Of a stretch of 64,000 nt of DNA, positions 46,109-55,396 are shown one piece after another. Numbering within the stretch: position 1 is the first letter of the stretch; each line of letters opens with the position of its first letter. The notes below the pieces were generated by a model that saw only the letters and a list, made by a program, of their open reading frames with translations, was not told where the DNA came from and ran no database searches. Both the position numbers and the translations under genes were made by a program. This stretch comes from Mycobacterium sp. 852002-51971_SCH5477799-a (lineage in GTDB: Bacteria > Actinomycetota > Actinomycetes > Mycobacteriales > Mycobacteriaceae). The stretch covers positions 276,015 to 340,014 of the forward strand of contig NZ_LZIF01000116.1 in NCBI RefSeq assembly GCF_001667145.1, in the 5' to 3' direction.

Positions 46109-47236
46109 TTAAGGCACCGGCACCACGATCAGTTCGTGCGGCCGATTGTTGACCGCCAAGGCGCCATCAGGGGTGACGACGACGATGTCCTCAATGCGAG
46201 CGCCCCAACGGCCCGGAAAATAGATGCCCGGCTCGATCGAAAAGGCCATGCCCTCGGTCAGGGGCAGATCGTTTCCGGCGACGATGTAGGGCTCTTCGTG
46301 CACCGACAGCCCGATACCGTGCCCAGTGCGGTGCACAAAGTACTCAGCAAGTCCTTCGGCGGCCAGCACGTCGCGGGCGGCAGCGTCGACCTGTTCGGCC
46401 GTCACCCCGGGGCGTACCGCGTCATACGCCGCGCGCTGGGCGCGTTGTAGCACCGAATATTGTTGAGCTACTTCGGGATTCGGCTCACCGATGCTGTAGG
46501 TGCGCGTCGAGTCGGAATTGTAGCCGGGTTCATAGGACCCGCCGATGTCGACGACGACTATGTCTCCAACCTGCAGTTCGCGATCCGAATATCCGTGGTG
46601 CGGGTCGGCGCCATGCGGGCCGGACCCGACGATGATGAACGCCACTTCCGAATGCCCTTCGGCCACAATGGCATCCGCGATGTCGGCGGCGACGTCGGCC
46701 TCGGTGCGGCCGGGGACCAGGAACTCCGGAACGCGGGCGTGCACCCGATCGATGGCCGCGCCGGCTTTGCGCAGCGCGTCGACCTCGCATTCCTCCTTGA
46801 CCATCCGCAGCGTGCGTAACACGTCGGTGGCCAGGACCGGCAACACACCCAGCACACCGGCCAGCGGCAGCAAATGCAATGCCGGCATGGCATCGGTGAC
46901 GGCGGTCGCGGCGGGGGCGCCGCCCAACGCGGAGCCCACCAGATCGTATGGATCCTCGCCGTCGACCCAATCCCGCACCGCCAGGCCGAGTTCGGCGATG
47001 GCAGACCCTTTGAGCGAGGCCAGCTCGAGGCGCGGCACCACCATCGTCGGATCGCCCGACGCGGGCAACACCAGCGCGGTGAACCGCTCCAATGTCTGTG
47101 CGCGCGACCCGACGAGGTAGCGCAGGTCATAGCCCGGCGTGATGACCAGCCCGGCCAGACCCTCGTTGGCAGCCGCGGCGGCGGCCGTCGCCAGCCGGCG
47201 TTCGTACACTGCTGCGTCGAAGCGGTGAGACTCCAT
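46109..47236 (-). CDS. pepE: Xaa-Pro dipeptidase/aminopeptidase PepE (M24B)
   Basis: A 375-aa metallopeptidase, the same length as Rv2089c. It has a creatinase-like N-terminal domain (1-~140) and an M24 pita-bread domain. The metal ligands are visible: two Asp in VVVDIGGSYEPGYNSDSTRTY, His in TGHGIGLSVHEEP, Glu in SIEPGIY and Glu in RIEDIVVV. It cleaves Xaa-Pro bonds. Divergent from the exonuclease gene at 47297. Confidence 0.95.
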   Translation of the reverse strand: MESHRFDAAVYERRLATAAAAAANEGLAGLVITPGYDLRYLVGSRAQTLERFTALVLPASGDPTMVVPRLELASLKGSAIAELGLAVRDWVDGEDPYDLVGSALGGAPAATAVTDAMPALHLLPLAGVLGVLPVLATDVLRTLRMVKEECEVDALRKAGAAIDRVHARVPEFLVPGRTEADVAADIADAIVAEGHSEVAFIIVGSGPHGADPHHGYSDRELQVGDIVVVDIGGSYEPGYNSDSTRTYSIGEPNPEVAQQYSVLQRAQRAAYDAVRPGVTAEQVDAAARDVLAAEGLAEYFVHRTGHGIGLSVHEEPYIVAGNDLPLTEGMAFSIEPGIYFPGRWGARIEDIVVVTPDGALAVNNRPHELIVVPVP

Positions 47237-47296
47237 GGCAGCCAGGCTAATGCTCAGTTGCGCATCGCCTCGCGGCGGCGTGAGACCATAGCCGGC

Positions 47297-48319
47297 ATGC
47301 CAGCACCCCGCTCGCCGCTCGGCTCGATGAGTGGTGACCCGCAGCGCGCGGCTTCGCCGCGCTTGCGATCACCACTGGTGCTGCTCGACGGCGCCAGCAT
47401 GTGGTTCCGCTCGTATTTCGGGGTGCCGTCCTCGATAACCGCTCCCGACGGCCGGCCCGTGAACGCCGTTCGCGGATTCATCGACTCCATGGCCGTGGTG
47501 ATCACCCAGCAGCGACCAAGCCGGCTGGCCGTCTGCCTGGACCTCGATTGGCGGCCTCAGTTCCGCGTGGACCTCGTCCCGTCCTACAAGGCCCACCGCG
47601 TGGCCGAAGTGGAGCCGCAGGACGAGCCGGACATCGAGGAAGTGCCGGACGACCTGACGCCCCAGATCGACATGATCGCCGAACTCCTTGACGCATTCGG
47701 GATTCCGACGGCGGGTGCGGAGGGGTTTGAGGCCGACGACGTGCTGGGCACCCTGGCGGCCCGGGAACGCAAGGATCCGGTGGTGGTGGTCAGCGGTGAC
47801 CGCGACCTGCTGCAGGTGGTGTCCGACGATCCCGTCCCGGTTCGGGTGCTGTATCTCGGCCGCGGACTGAGCAAGGCCACGTTGTTCGGGCCCGACGAGG
47901 TGGCCGAACACTATGGCGTGCCGGTGGACAGGGCCGGCCCCGGCTACGCCGAACTCGCACTGCTGCGTGGCGATCCGTCCGACGGATTGCCCGGCGTCCC
48001 GGGAGTGGGTGAGAAGACCGCGGCGACGCTGCTGGCCCAGCACGGCTCGCTGGAGCAGATCCTGGCCGCCGCGCACGACCCGAAGGCGAAGATGGCCAAG
48101 GGCGTGCGCAAGAAGTTGCTGGCCGCGCTGGATTACATCGAGGCGGCCGGCAAAGTGGTGCGGGTGGCCGCAGACGCTCCGGTGACCTTCTCCACGGCCA
48201 GCGACGAACTGCCGCTGGTCGCCGCCGATCCGCAACGCACCGCCGAACTGGCGACCGAACTGGGTGTCGGCTCGTCGATCAGCCGTTTGCAGAAAGCGCT
48301 GGACGGGCTGCCCAACTGA
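47297..48319 (+). CDS. 5'-3' exonuclease / FEN-like nuclease (Rv2090 ortholog)
   Basis: A 340-aa nuclease homologous to the 5'-nuclease domain of DNA polymerase I, without the polymerase. Acidic metal-binding segments are LLDGASMWFRSYFG, EGFEADDVLGTLA and VVSGDRDLLQVV. The helix-hairpin-helix DGLPGVPGVGEKTAATLLAQHG binds DNA. Likely roles are Okazaki-fragment or flap processing and repair. The ATG at 47297 (MPAPRSPLGSMSG) avoids running into pepE on the other strand; a shorter start at MSGDPQ is possible. Confidence 0.92.
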   Translation: MPAPRSPLGSMSGDPQRAASPRLRSPLVLLDGASMWFRSYFGVPSSITAPDGRPVNAVRGFIDSMAVVITQQRPSRLAVCLDLDWRPQFRVDLVPSYKAHRVAEVEPQDEPDIEEVPDDLTPQIDMIAELLDAFGIPTAGAEGFEADDVLGTLAARERKDPVVVVSGDRDLLQVVSDDPVPVRVLYLGRGLSKATLFGPDEVAEHYGVPVDRAGPGYAELALLRGDPSDGLPGVPGVGEKTAATLLAQHGSLEQILAAAHDPKAKMAKGVRKKLLAALDYIEAAGKVVRVAADAPVTFSTASDELPLVAADPQRTAELATELGVGSSISRLQKALDGLPN

Positions 48320-48331
48320 CGAGACCGCCGA

Positions 48332-49066
48332 CTATTGCGGCCGGCCGACCTCGTAGGTGCCCTTGTTGTCCTGGAACGTCACGGTGACATGCTTGGGCGC
48401 GCCGTCGATGCTGACGTCGCAGTCGAATGTGGCGCCCTTCTTGACCGTCGGGTTCTGGCCATGGTTGCACTTGACGTTCTGGACGTTCTTCGCGCCGTAG
48501 CCGTTGGTTTCGTCGCTGAGGACCTGCTGGACCCCGGCCTGCGCCTTGCTGACGTCCAGCTTGGTGGTGACGAAGAACCCGGGCTGCCAGAACCCCAGCA
48601 CCAGCACGACCGCGATGAGCAGAAACGCGATTGCGCCCCCCACGCCGGCGATAAGCCCGACCGGCCGCTTCTTGCCCGGCTGCTCGTAACCGGGGTACTG
48701 CGGGTACTGGCCCGGCTGGCCGTACTGGCCAGGCTGTGGGTATTGGCCGGGCTGCGGGTACTGGCCCGGCTGGCCATACTGCCCTGGCTGGGCGTACTGA
48801 CCGGGCTGGCCGTATTGGCCGGGCTGCCCGTACTGCGCGTAGCCCGGCTGCTGCGGGGGGTACTGCTGCGGGTAGGACTGCTCAGTCGGCTGTTGGTACC
48901 GCGGGTATTCGGCGGGCGGCGTGTATGCGGGGGCCTGCCACGACGTCTCCTGATTCGACTGATCCTGCCAGGTCGGTCCCACCTGGGTCGGGTCTGACGA
49001 GTGGTCGCTACCTTGACCCTGGCCAGGCGGCTGCCACTGCTGGTCCGATCCCTGCGGTCCGCTCAT
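48332..49066 (-). CDS. Pro/Gln/Tyr-rich single-pass membrane protein with DUF4333-like domain (Rv2091c-like)
   Basis: A 244-aa protein with three parts. The first (1-~130) is low-complexity, with about ten QYGQPG or QYPQPG repeats. Next is a single transmembrane helix (~136-160, LIAGVGGAIAFLLIAVVLVLGF). Last is an extracytoplasmic domain with two cysteines (VKCNHGQNP and FDCDVSIDG), as in DUF4333. Function unknown; the repeat tail faces the cytoplasm. Convergent with the exonuclease, with a 12-bp gap. Confidence 0.87.
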   Translation of the reverse strand: MSGPQGSDQQWQPPGQGQGSDHSSDPTQVGPTWQDQSNQETSWQAPAYTPPAEYPRYQQPTEQSYPQQYPPQQPGYAQYGQPGQYGQPGQYAQPGQYGQPGQYPQPGQYPQPGQYGQPGQYPQYPGYEQPGKKRPVGLIAGVGGAIAFLLIAVVLVLGFWQPGFFVTTKLDVSKAQAGVQQVLSDETNGYGAKNVQNVKCNHGQNPTVKKGATFDCDVSIDGAPKHVTVTFQDNKGTYEVGRPQ

Positions 49067-49128
49067 CTCTCTCCCTCAGCCTCTGTGTCTTGGCATGCTA
49101 TCGGCGCTTACGGTAGCTCCGGCCAAGC

Positions 49129-51915
49129 CTACCCGGCGTCAACTGCGACGACGCCGCGCCGAATGTCATTGATAGCGCGCTTGGCGGTGGCCCGTAATTC
49201 GGGGTCCGGAGCGGCGTTGCGGACCTGGTCCAGCAAGTCGAGAACCTGACGGCACCAGCGCACGAAATCCCCCGCGAGCAGGGGTGATCCGGTGCCGGCC
49301 GGGTCGGCGGCCGCCAGCGCCGAGGCCAGATCTCCGGTCCGGGCCCAGCGGTAGATGACGTTGACGAAGCCGTCGTCGGGTTCGCGGCTCGGTGCGATCC
49401 GGTGCGTTTGCTCGTTGGCGCGCAACGCCATCGACAGCCGCGACGTCTGCTGCAGCGCCTGCCGCACTTGCTGGGTGGGCGCGTCTGCCGCGAAGGCCGC
49501 GCCCGGCCCTTCGCTACCCCGGGTTTCGTACAGCACCGCCGAGACCACCGCCGCCAGCTCGGCAGGCTTCAGCCCCGACCACGCGCCGGTGCGCAGGCAT
49601 TCGGCGACCAGGAGATCGCTTTCGCTGTAGATGCGGGCCAGCAACCGGCCGTCGTCGGTGACGCGATGATCACCGTCGCGTCCTTCGATGAAGCCGCGCT
49701 CGGTGAGCAACCCGACGATCCGGTCGAACGTCCGCGCCAACGAATTGGTCGCGGCCGCAACCTTTTTCTCTAACTGCGCGTTGTCGCGTTCGATTCGCAG
49801 GTAGCGCTCGGCCTGCCGGACCTGCTCTTCCAGGCCGGGCGTGCCGTGCGACGAGTGTCGGCGCAGCTGTTCGCGCAACGACGCCAGCTCCGGGTCGTGG
49901 AAGGCGCCGTCGCCGTCCCCCCGGCCGCCGCGATGCCGGGCCGGGACGGTCAGCCCGGCGGCAGCGGATCGCAGCGCCGACGCCAGGTCGCGCCGGACCC
50001 GTGGCTGACGGTGTTCGACCCGCTTGGGCAGTGCCATCGAACCGACGCGTGCGGACGCCCCCGAATAGTCGGCCGACGAAATCCTGCCCGCCCACCGGTT
50101 TTCCGTTAGCACCAGCGGTCGCGGATCGGAGCTGTCGCGGGCGGATTCCAGGACGACGGCCAGCCCGCCGCGACGGCCGTGGGTGATGTTGATGATGTCG
50201 CCGCGGCGCAGTGCGGCCAGCGCGTCGCTGGCGGCTTGGCGTCGTTGTAGCCGCGACGCGCGGGACTGCGCGCGCTCCATCTCGGTGATGCGTGCACGCA
50301 TCCGGGCGTATTCGAGGATCGGGGCCTTGGGTCCGCCGATCTCGGCGGCGATCTCGTCGAGCAACGCGGTGCCCCGCTCGATGCCGCGAACCAGCCCGAC
50401 GACCGAACGGTCGGCCTGATACTGCGCAAATGACTGCTCCAACAACCGATGTGCCTGCTCGGGGCCCATCTGCTGAACCAGGTTGATCGTCATGTTGTAC
50501 GACGGGGCGAACGAGCTGCGCAGCGGGAAGGTGCGGGTGGAGGCCAGCCCGGCCACCGCGGACGGCTCGGTGGTTTCGTCGGTGGGATTCCACAGCACCA
50601 CCGCGTGGCCCTCGACGTCGATGCCGCGCCGCCCGGCGCGCCCGGTGAGCTGCGTGTACTCCCCCGGCGTCAGCGCCATGTGCTGCTCGCCGTTGAACTT
50701 CACCAGCCGCTCGAGCACCACGGTGCGTGCGGGCATGTTAATCCCGAGAGCCAAGGTCTCGGTGGCGAACACCGTCCTGACCAGTCCGGCGGTGAACAGC
50801 TCTTCGACCGTGTGGCGGAAGACGGGCAGCATGCCGGCATGGTGGGCCGCCAGACCACGCAGCAGCCCCTCGCGCCACTCGTAGTAGCCGAGCACGCTCA
50901 GGTCGGCGTCGGCGAGGTCGCCGCACCGGTGCTCGATCACCTCGGCGATCTGGGCGCGCTCCTCCTGGGTGGTCAGCTGCAGGGATGAGCGCAGGCATTG
51001 CTGCACGGCGGCGTCGCAGCCGGCCCGGGAGAACACGAAAGTGATCGCGGGCAGCAGGCCTTCGGCATCCAGGGTGGCGATCACGTCGGGACGCCCCGGT
51101 GTCCGGTAGAAGCGGGGACGCGACGGCCGCCCCGAGCCTCGGCGCCGCGGTTGCCAGTCGGTCATGCGGTCCGCCTCGCGGCGGTGCGCAATGTGGCGCA
51201 GCAGTTCGGGATTGACGCGCGGTTGACGATCCGCGGCCGGTTGCTGGTTGTCGTAATCGAACAGGTCCAACAGACGCTTGCCCACCAACACGTGTTGCCA
51301 CAGCGGCACCGGCCGATGCTCGTCGACCACGACCGTCGTGTCGCCGCGCACAGTCTGAATCCAGCCGCCGAATTCCTCGGCGTTGCTCACTGTCGCCGAG
51401 AGGCTGACCACCCGAACCTCGTCGGGCAGGTGCAGGATCACCTCCTCCCACACCGGACCCCGCATCCGGTCGGCGAGAAAATGCACCTCGTCCATCACGA
51501 CATACGAAAGACCATGCAGCGCAGGCGAATCCGCGTAAAGCATGTTGCGCAGCACTTCGGTGGTCATGACCACCACGGGCGCATCGGCGTTGACGGACAT
51601 GTCGCCGGTGAGCAGGCCGATGCGGTCGCGGCCGTAGCGCGCCGTGAGGTCGGTGTGCTTCTGGTTGCTCAGCGCTTTCAGCGGCGTGGTGTAGAAACAC
51701 TTGCCGCCGGAGGCCAGCGCCAGGTGCACGGCGAATTCGCCAACCACGGTCTTGCCGGCGCCGGTCGGCGCGCAGACCAGTACGCCGTGCCCTCGTTCGA
51801 GCGCCGCGCACGCCCGCTGCTGAAAGCCGTCGAGCGCGAAGGGCAGCTCGGTGGTGAACCGGGTGAGCTCCACGAGCTCGGCGACGTTATGAGGCGGCGA
51901 CGGATCAGGTGACAT
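49129..51915 (-). CDS. helY: Ski2-like DEAD/DExH-box helicase HelY
   Basis: A 928-aa superfamily 2 helicase (Rv2092c is 906 aa). Walker A APTGAGKT is at 49-56, the DExH box reads VMDEVHFLADRMRG, and motif VI is LTGRAGRRGID. It has the DSHCT-type C-terminal domain (LRTGAWSGLKPAELAAVVSAVLYE). Probably RNA unwinding. It overlaps the tatC stop by 11 bp. Confidence 0.94.
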   Translation of the reverse strand: MSPDPSPPHNVAELVELTRFTTELPFALDGFQQRACAALERGHGVLVCAPTGAGKTVVGEFAVHLALASGGKCFYTTPLKALSNQKHTDLTARYGRDRIGLLTGDMSVNADAPVVVMTTEVLRNMLYADSPALHGLSYVVMDEVHFLADRMRGPVWEEVILHLPDEVRVVSLSATVSNAEEFGGWIQTVRGDTTVVVDEHRPVPLWQHVLVGKRLLDLFDYDNQQPAADRQPRVNPELLRHIAHRREADRMTDWQPRRRGSGRPSRPRFYRTPGRPDVIATLDAEGLLPAITFVFSRAGCDAAVQQCLRSSLQLTTQEERAQIAEVIEHRCGDLADADLSVLGYYEWREGLLRGLAAHHAGMLPVFRHTVEELFTAGLVRTVFATETLALGINMPARTVVLERLVKFNGEQHMALTPGEYTQLTGRAGRRGIDVEGHAVVLWNPTDETTEPSAVAGLASTRTFPLRSSFAPSYNMTINLVQQMGPEQAHRLLEQSFAQYQADRSVVGLVRGIERGTALLDEIAAEIGGPKAPILEYARMRARITEMERAQSRASRLQRRQAASDALAALRRGDIINITHGRRGGLAVVLESARDSSDPRPLVLTENRWAGRISSADYSGASARVGSMALPKRVEHRQPRVRRDLASALRSAAAGLTVPARHRGGRGDGDGAFHDPELASLREQLRRHSSHGTPGLEEQVRQAERYLRIERDNAQLEKKVAAATNSLARTFDRIVGLLTERGFIEGRDGDHRVTDDGRLLARIYSESDLLVAECLRTGAWSGLKPAELAAVVSAVLYETRGSEGPGAAFAADAPTQQVRQALQQTSRLSMALRANEQTHRIAPSREPDDGFVNVIYRWARTGDLASALAAADPAGTGSPLLAGDFVRWCRQVLDLLDQVRNAAPDPELRATAKRAINDIRRGVVAVDAG

Positions 51916-52861
51916 CGTCGTGTTGCCGGGCGGTGAACGACGGCTCCGGTATCGCGGTGGGTGGTTCGATGACCGATGCTTCGTCGTCGGGAATCACGGC
52001 CTGGGCTTCACGCTTGGCCTTCCGTCTGTCGTGCAGACGGGAGATCTGGATGGCGAACTCCAAGAGGACCGACAGCGCCAACCCGAGCGCGGTCATCGAA
52101 AACGGGTCGGACCCGGGGGTGAAGATCGCCGCGAACGCGAACATCGCAAAGATCAGGCCGCGCCGCCACGCCTTGAGCCGCGCGTAGGGCAGGACGCCGA
52201 TGGCGTTGAGCATGACGATGAGCAGCGGAAACTCGAAGCTGACGCCGAAAACGACGAGCAGGTTGATCAGGAAGCCGAAATACCGGTCGCCGGACAGCGC
52301 GGTCACCTGGACGTCGCTGCCGACGGTCAGCAGGAAGCCCAGCGCCTTGGCCAGTACGAAGTAGGCCAGCACAGCGCCGACGACGAACAGCACCACGGCG
52401 GGGATCACGAACGCGACCGCGAAGCGGCGTTCCTTCCGATACAGCCCGGGCGTGATGAACGCCCACAGCTGGTAGAACCACACCGGACAGGCGAGCACCA
52501 CCCCGGCCGTCAGGCCGACCTTGAGCCGCAGCATGAACTGGTCGAACGGCGCGGTGGCCAGGAGCCGGCATTGGCCGCCCGGGCTGATCTCCGCGCGCGC
52601 CGACTGCGGCAGCGAACAGTAGGGATGGCGTAACCACTCGCCCAGGCTTTCCAGCCCGAAGATCGAATGCGAATACCAGGCGAACCCGAAAATCGTGGTC
52701 AGCAGGATGGCGGCCAGCGAGATCAGCAGCCGGGTGCGCAGCTCGGTTAGATGGTCGACCAGCGACATGGTCGCATCCGGGTTGGTTCGGCTGCGCCGGT
52801 TACGGGAGTTGAGACGCCTCAGCAGGCCGGAAGTGCGCGCTGAAACCTTGAAGACTTTCAC
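51905..52861 (-). CDS. tatC: Sec-independent protein translocase TatC
   Basis: A 318-aa six-helix core of the twin-arginine translocon, the receptor for RR signal peptides. Family motifs are SLVDHLTELRTRLLISL, FAFITPGLYRKERRFA and SFEFPLLIVMLNAIGVL. The cytoplasmic tail is longer than in E. coli TatC and rich in charged residues. It follows tatA by 44 bp and overlaps helY. Confidence 0.97.
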   Translation of the reverse strand: MKVFKVSARTSGLLRRLNSRNRRSRTNPDATMSLVDHLTELRTRLLISLAAILLTTIFGFAWYSHSIFGLESLGEWLRHPYCSLPQSARAEISPGGQCRLLATAPFDQFMLRLKVGLTAGVVLACPVWFYQLWAFITPGLYRKERRFAVAFVIPAVVLFVVGAVLAYFVLAKALGFLLTVGSDVQVTALSGDRYFGFLINLLVVFGVSFEFPLLIVMLNAIGVLPYARLKAWRRGLIFAMFAFAAIFTPGSDPFSMTALGLALSVLLEFAIQISRLHDRRKAKREAQAVIPDDEASVIEPPTAIPEPSFTARQHDDVT

Positions 52862-52905
52862 GATGCTCGGTCAGTGGCGCTCGGGCAGCGCGACGGTGAT
52901 GGCGG

Positions 52906-53184
52906 CTACGCCGGACGTGCTTCGGTGTGCCCCTGCTCGCTGGGCGTCGGCGCGTCGACCCGCTGCGACTGCACAGGCGTCGCGTTCGCCGCGGAGGCCT
53001 CGCTTTGGGTTCCCAAGGCCGACGTTTCCGCTTTGTTTTCCGTCTGCATTTCGCGGATCTCGGACTTGAAGATCCGCATCGACTTGCCCAATGAACGCGC
53101 CGCATCGGGGAGCTTCTTGGCACCGAACAGCAAGATCACCACTACCGCGAGGATCGCCCAGTGCCACGGACTAAGACTGCCCAC
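52906..53184 (-). CDS. tatA: Sec-independent protein translocase TatA
   Basis: A 92-aa pore-forming subunit: one N-terminal transmembrane helix (WHWAILAVVVILLFGAKKLP), an amphipathic helix (DAARSLGKSMRIFKSEIREM) and a polar tail. It assembles with TatC. The start MGSLSPWHWAI at 53184 is preceded by GGAGGTAA-like sequence. Confidence 0.97.
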   Translation of the reverse strand: MGSLSPWHWAILAVVVILLFGAKKLPDAARSLGKSMRIFKSEIREMQTENKAETSALGTQSEASAANATPVQSQRVDAPTPSEQGHTEARPA

Positions 53185-53277
53185 TTTGATTACCTCCAGA
53201 TGTTCACTCGATGCTACCGCAGTAGTGCCCTGTGGTGCCGGGCGCGCGCCGCCCCACGGCCCATGTCGCCTGGACTT

Positions 53278-54249
53278 TTATGAGCACAGGGCTTCGTAGG
53301 ACGTGACGGCGGTCGCCGCGGCATCCCGTATCCGGCGTGCCAGGGACGCAGGCTGCAGCACCTGCACGTCGGGCCCGAAGCCGAGCACCAGCCGCGTCAT
53401 CCAATCCTCGGAGGCGTAGGTCATCACTGCCTCGCAGGATCCGTCCGGCAATTCGCGCAGGTCGCGCATGGGGTAGTACTCGAACATCCAGGACGCCGCG
53501 GGGGCCACCCGCAGGTTGGCCGACGGCAGCGATGGATCGCCGTCGAACAGCGAGGTGTCCGGCGGTGCGTGCAGCACCGGCTCCGGCGGCGCGGCCGGTT
53601 CATCGAGCGCGGTGGCGTCCACGATCCGGTCGAAGCGGAACAGTCGTACGCCCTCGGCCTCGCGCGACCACCCCTCCAGGTAGCTGTGGCCGCCGATCAG
53701 CAGGACGCGGATGGGGTCGACGATCCGGCTGGTCAGGGTGTCGTGCGAGGCGGAGTAGTAGTCGATGGCCAGCGCGTGCCTGGACTGGACCGCCGCGCGC
53801 ACCGCGGCGGTGGCCCGGTTTTCCACCGGTGCGGGCTCGTCTACGGCCGACGCCCCGGGTGAGGCGTCGTGCCCGACGGCGCCTGCCGCATCCTCGATCT
53901 TGGCGATGGCGCTGCGCGCGGCTTCCGGGTCGACGACCCCGGGGATGTCGGCCAGGGCCCGCAATGCGACCAGCAGGCCGGTGGCCTCCGGCGAGGTGAG
54001 CTTGAGGGGGCGGTCGATCCCCGCGGAGAACGTCACCTCGATGGTGTCCCCGGAGAACTCGAAATCGATGAGGTCACCCGGGAAGTAACCGGGCAGACCG
54101 CACATCCACAGCTGGTTGAGGTCCTCTTCCAGCTGCTTGGCCGATACGCCGAGGTCGGCGGCGGCCTTGGCTCGGGTGACCCGGGGGTTGGCCTGGAAAT
54201 ACGGCACCATGTTCAGCAGCCGGATGAGGCGGGTGGAGACGGGTGTCAT
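53278..54249 (-). CDS. pafC: WYL-domain transcriptional regulator PafC
   Basis: A 323-aa partner of PafB, with an N-terminal helix-turn-helix (RVTRAKAAADLGVSAKQLEEDLNQLW) and a WYL domain (RHALAIDYYSASHDTLTSRIVDP, HSYLEGWSREAEGVRLFRFDRI). With PafB it activates the mycobacterial DNA-damage response by contacting RNA polymerase. The ATG at 54249 overlaps the pafB stop by 4 nt (ATGA); the longer frame shadows pafB. Confidence 0.94.
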   Translation of the reverse strand: MTPVSTRLIRLLNMVPYFQANPRVTRAKAAADLGVSAKQLEEDLNQLWMCGLPGYFPGDLIDFEFSGDTIEVTFSAGIDRPLKLTSPEATGLLVALRALADIPGVVDPEAARSAIAKIEDAAGAVGHDASPGASAVDEPAPVENRATAAVRAAVQSRHALAIDYYSASHDTLTSRIVDPIRVLLIGGHSYLEGWSREAEGVRLFRFDRIVDATALDEPAAPPEPVLHAPPDTSLFDGDPSLPSANLRVAPAASWMFEYYPMRDLRELPDGSCEAVMTYASEDWMTRLVLGFGPDVQVLQPASLARRIRDAAATAVTSYEALCS

Positions 54250-55286
54250 GCGGACACCCCCCCGCGGCTCGGCGGTTGTCCCGTGGCGGCGCCGACCGCG
54301 CCCGCATGCGCCCGCAGCCGGGCCAACACGTCCTCGCGCAGTGACTGCGGTTCGAGCACCAGGGCGTCGGCTCCGTAGCCGGCGATGTCGCGTGCCAGCT
54401 GGTCGGCCGACCGGATGTCGAGTTCGATCACCTCGCCGTCGCGCCCCCCGAGTTGGCGCGCGTCGACGGGCCTGCCGGCGCGCCGCAGTGCGGTGGCCCG
54501 CCCGTCGGCCACCCACACCCGGGCCTGCCCGACGGTCGGCGCCGCCGAGACCTCGGTGACGGTCTGGGCCACGATCTTGCGCAAGTCAACGTCTTTCGGC
54601 ACGGCCACGGCGCCCGGCGGGCCGATCGGCGTGACGTCCGGTCCGATCCGGGAGAGCCGGAAGGTGCGGGTGGCGTCACGGTCGCGGTCGTGGCCTACCA
54701 GATACCAGCGGCCCTTCTGGGTGACCACGCCCCAGGGCTCGACGGTGCGGGTGGCGTACGGCTCGGCTCGCGACGGCCGGTGCGGAAACTGCACGGCCTG
54801 CCGGGAGTCGATGGCGGACAACAGGATTCCCAGGACGTCCTCCGACCCCCGCAGCCCCGGGACCCCGGCCGGCGACGCGATGGCAACCGGCGCGTCCGGA
54901 TCGACGTCGACCCCGGCCGCGCGCAGCTTGAGCAGCGCGCCCTGAGTCGCGGTGATGAGTTCGGGCGACTCCCACAGCTGCGTCGCCACGGCCACCGCGG
55001 CGGCCTCGTCGGGAGTCAGGTCGACCGGTGCGAGCGAGTAGGCATCGCGATTGATCCGGTAGCCCTCGGTGGGGTCCCACGCCGACGCGCGGCCGACCTC
55101 GAGCGGGATGCCGAGGTCGCGCAGCTCGTTCTTGTCCCGCTCGAACATGCGGGAGAAGGCCTCGGCGCTGGCGCTCTCCGAATAACCCGCCACGCTCGAC
55201 CTGATCTTCTCCGCCGAGATGTAGCCGCGGGTGGAGAGCAGGGCGATGACCAGATTTACCAGCCGCTCGACTTTTGACGTCGCCAT
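54246..55286 (-). CDS. pafB: WYL-domain transcriptional regulator PafB
   Basis: A 346-aa regulator with a winged helix-turn-helix (VERLVNLVIALLSTRGYISAEKIRSSVAGY) and a WYL domain (GRWYLVGHDRDRDATRTFRLSRI). It acts with PafC to control LexA-independent DNA-damage genes. The start at 55286 (MATSKVERL) was chosen over a longer Arg/Gly-rich frame to 55457, which would leave too little room for the pafA 3' end. Confidence 0.93.
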   Translation of the reverse strand: MATSKVERLVNLVIALLSTRGYISAEKIRSSVAGYSESASAEAFSRMFERDKNELRDLGIPLEVGRASAWDPTEGYRINRDAYSLAPVDLTPDEAAAVAVATQLWESPELITATQGALLKLRAAGVDVDPDAPVAIASPAGVPGLRGSEDVLGILLSAIDSRQAVQFPHRPSRAEPYATRTVEPWGVVTQKGRWYLVGHDRDRDATRTFRLSRIGPDVTPIGPPGAVAVPKDVDLRKIVAQTVTEVSAAPTVGQARVWVADGRATALRRAGRPVDARQLGGRDGEVIELDIRSADQLARDIAGYGADALVLEPQSLREDVLARLRAHAGAVGAATGQPPSRGGVSA

Positions 55287-55396
55287 CGGCTCCAGATTAT
55301 TCGATGGTCCTCCTCCGGCGCGTTCACCCGCCGTCCGCGTCGCGCTGTTCCCGCCACCACTTCTGCGTCGGGTCGACAGGATGAGTCGAAGCGCGG

